DNA from: Deltaproteobacteria bacterium
GTDB taxonomy: Bacteria > Desulfobacterota > Desulfobacteria > Desulfobacterales > JAUVGT01
NCBI GenBank assembly: GCA_030593645.1
Contig: JAUVGT010000312.1
Coordinates: forward strand, 1 to 5,915
Length of the DNA stretch: 5,915 nucleotides
Reading direction: 5' to 3'
Below, one piece after another: positions 5,140 to 5,915 of the stretch. Each line of letters opens with the position of its first letter. Within the stretch, counting starts at the first letter, position 1. Position numbers and translations under genes: made by a program. The notes under the pieces were generated by a model. It was not told where the DNA came from and did not search any database. It saw nothing but the letters and a program-made list of their open reading frames with translations.

Positions 5140-5915
5140 ATGTCACAAATTATGAGGGAAATGCCCGATCAAACACAAAAAAACGGTCAGGCAGCACAGG
5201 AGGCTGCTGTTAAAGAGTCTTTGCAGAAAATAAAGAATAAGTTTATTGTCATGAGCGGAAAGGGCGGGGTGGGTAAAACAAGTACGGCGGTCAATCTATC
5301 CATTGCCCTGGCTGAAAAGGGTTATAAAGTCGGTTTAATGGATGTTGATCTTCATGGTCCGGATATCCCGAGAATGCTTGGATTGTCCGGGATGCTCGAT
5401 ATCAATCAGAATAGAAAACTGATTCCATCCCGTTATTCCGATAACCTGAAAGCGGTTTCCGTTGAATCTTTGACACCAAGTAAAGACAGCGCCATTATAT
5501 GGCGCGGGCCGATCAAGTATTCGGCCATTCAGCAGTTTATCGGTGAGGTGGAATGGGGCGAGCTCGATTTTTTACTGATCGATGCTCCTCCCGGAACAGG
5601 TGATGAACCGTTAACAATTGCCCAGACAATACCGGATGCAAAGGCAATCATCGTCACCACACCCCAGGAAGTCGCACTGGCTGATGTCAGGAAATCGATT
5701 AGTTTCTGTAAAACAGTAAACATGTCCGTTTTTGGTTTAATTGAGAACATGAGCGGATTTTCATGCCCTCACTGTAATGAAGTCATCGATCCATTTGGAA
5801 CCGGTGGCGGAGAAAGAACAGCCCATGAATCAGGACTTAACTTTTTAGGCCGGATCCCGTTTGATCCCAATGTGGTTTCATGCGGAGATTCAGGCAAAAA
5901 TTTAAGGGAGATTCA
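5140..5915 (+). CDS. Mrp/NBP35 family P-loop ATPase, Fe-S cluster carrier (3' end outside window)
   Basis: The first 258 codons are open to the right edge with no stop, so the gene is partial. The family (Mrp, ApbC, NBP35) binds a [4Fe-4S] cluster at a dimer interface and delivers it to target enzymes using ATP. Motifs in order are the deviant Walker A GKGGVGKT (40-47) with the signature lysine Lys41, DVDLHGPD (68-75; switch I region), LLIDAPPGTGD (145-155; Walker B with switch II), TTPQEVALAD (174-183), IENMSGFSCPHC (201-212) whose Cys209 and Cys212 form the cluster-bridging CxxC, and FGTGGG. The N-terminal 33 residues are hydrophilic (rich in Gln, Lys and Glu) and contain no cysteine, so the extra N-terminal cluster of eukaryotic NBP35 is absent. 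There is also no N-terminal DUF59 domain as in longer Mrp proteins. It sits 59 bases after element C and is likely transcribed on its own. Confidence 0.95.
   Translation, partial: MSQIMREMPDQTQKNGQAAQEAAVKESLQKIKNKFIVMSGKGGVGKTSTAVNLSIALAEKGYKVGLMDVDLHGPDIPRMLGLSGMLDINQNRKLIPSRYSDNLKAVSVESLTPSKDSAIIWRGPIKYSAIQQFIGEVEWGELDFLLIDAPPGTGDEPLTIAQTIPDAKAIIVTTPQEVALADVRKSISFCKTVNMSVFGLIENMSGFSCPHCNEVIDPFGTGGGERTAHESGLNFLGRIPFDPNVVSCGDSGKNLREI

Overview
The window looks like ordinary chromosomal DNA of a mid-GC Gram-negative anaerobe. The likeliest source is a sulfate-reducer-type deltaproteobacterium (Desulfobacterota, Desulfobacterales-like). This is an inference from gene style (a FMN split-barrel protein, a B12-binding-domain radical SAM enzyme, an Mrp-type Fe-S ATPase) and from intergenic spaces packed with long imperfect palindromes. 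No phage, plasmid, CRISPR, rRNA or tRNA signal was seen.

Layout: (1) 1-150, a long palindromic repeat (element A, copy 1), cut by the left window edge. (2) 194-562, a small pyridoxamine-phosphate-oxidase-like flavoprotein. Its stop codon is followed in the same frame by 46 open codons (563-703) that resemble the C-terminus of a beta-lactamase-like serine hydrolase, so this is probably a recombination scar. (3) 704-802, a non-coding gap with a small hairpin and a possible promoter. (4) 803-2191, a B12-binding-domain radical SAM protein of unknown substrate. (5) 2259-3695, a complete pyruvate kinase of the K+-dependent type. (6) 3696-4081, 386 bases without a gene. It holds element A copy 2, whose apex has been replaced by a separate perfect hairpin, directly abutted by a second palindrome (element B). 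(7) 4082-4465 and 4462-4950, a DUF2784 membrane protein overlapping by 4 bases a DUF523/TudS-like cysteine protein, which form a translationally coupled pair. (8) 4935-5080, a third palindrome (element C) whose left end supplies the last codons and stop of the DUF523 gene. (9) 5140 to the right edge, the first 258 codons of an Mrp/NBP35-type P-loop ATPase. All genes are on the + strand.

The genes do not form an obvious single pathway. Pyruvate kinase is central carbon metabolism, the Mrp ATPase serves Fe-S cluster delivery, and the radical SAM and DUF523 proteins are probable Fe-S clients. I see no convincing new defence or biosynthetic system. The most interesting structure is in the spacers. 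The three palindrome types have unrelated ends but share internal blocks at fixed spacing: AATC at the left of the apex, CYTS at the right, and GCCTTG exactly 23 bases after CYTS. They look like members of one modular superfamily of non-coding, probably mobile, hairpin elements.
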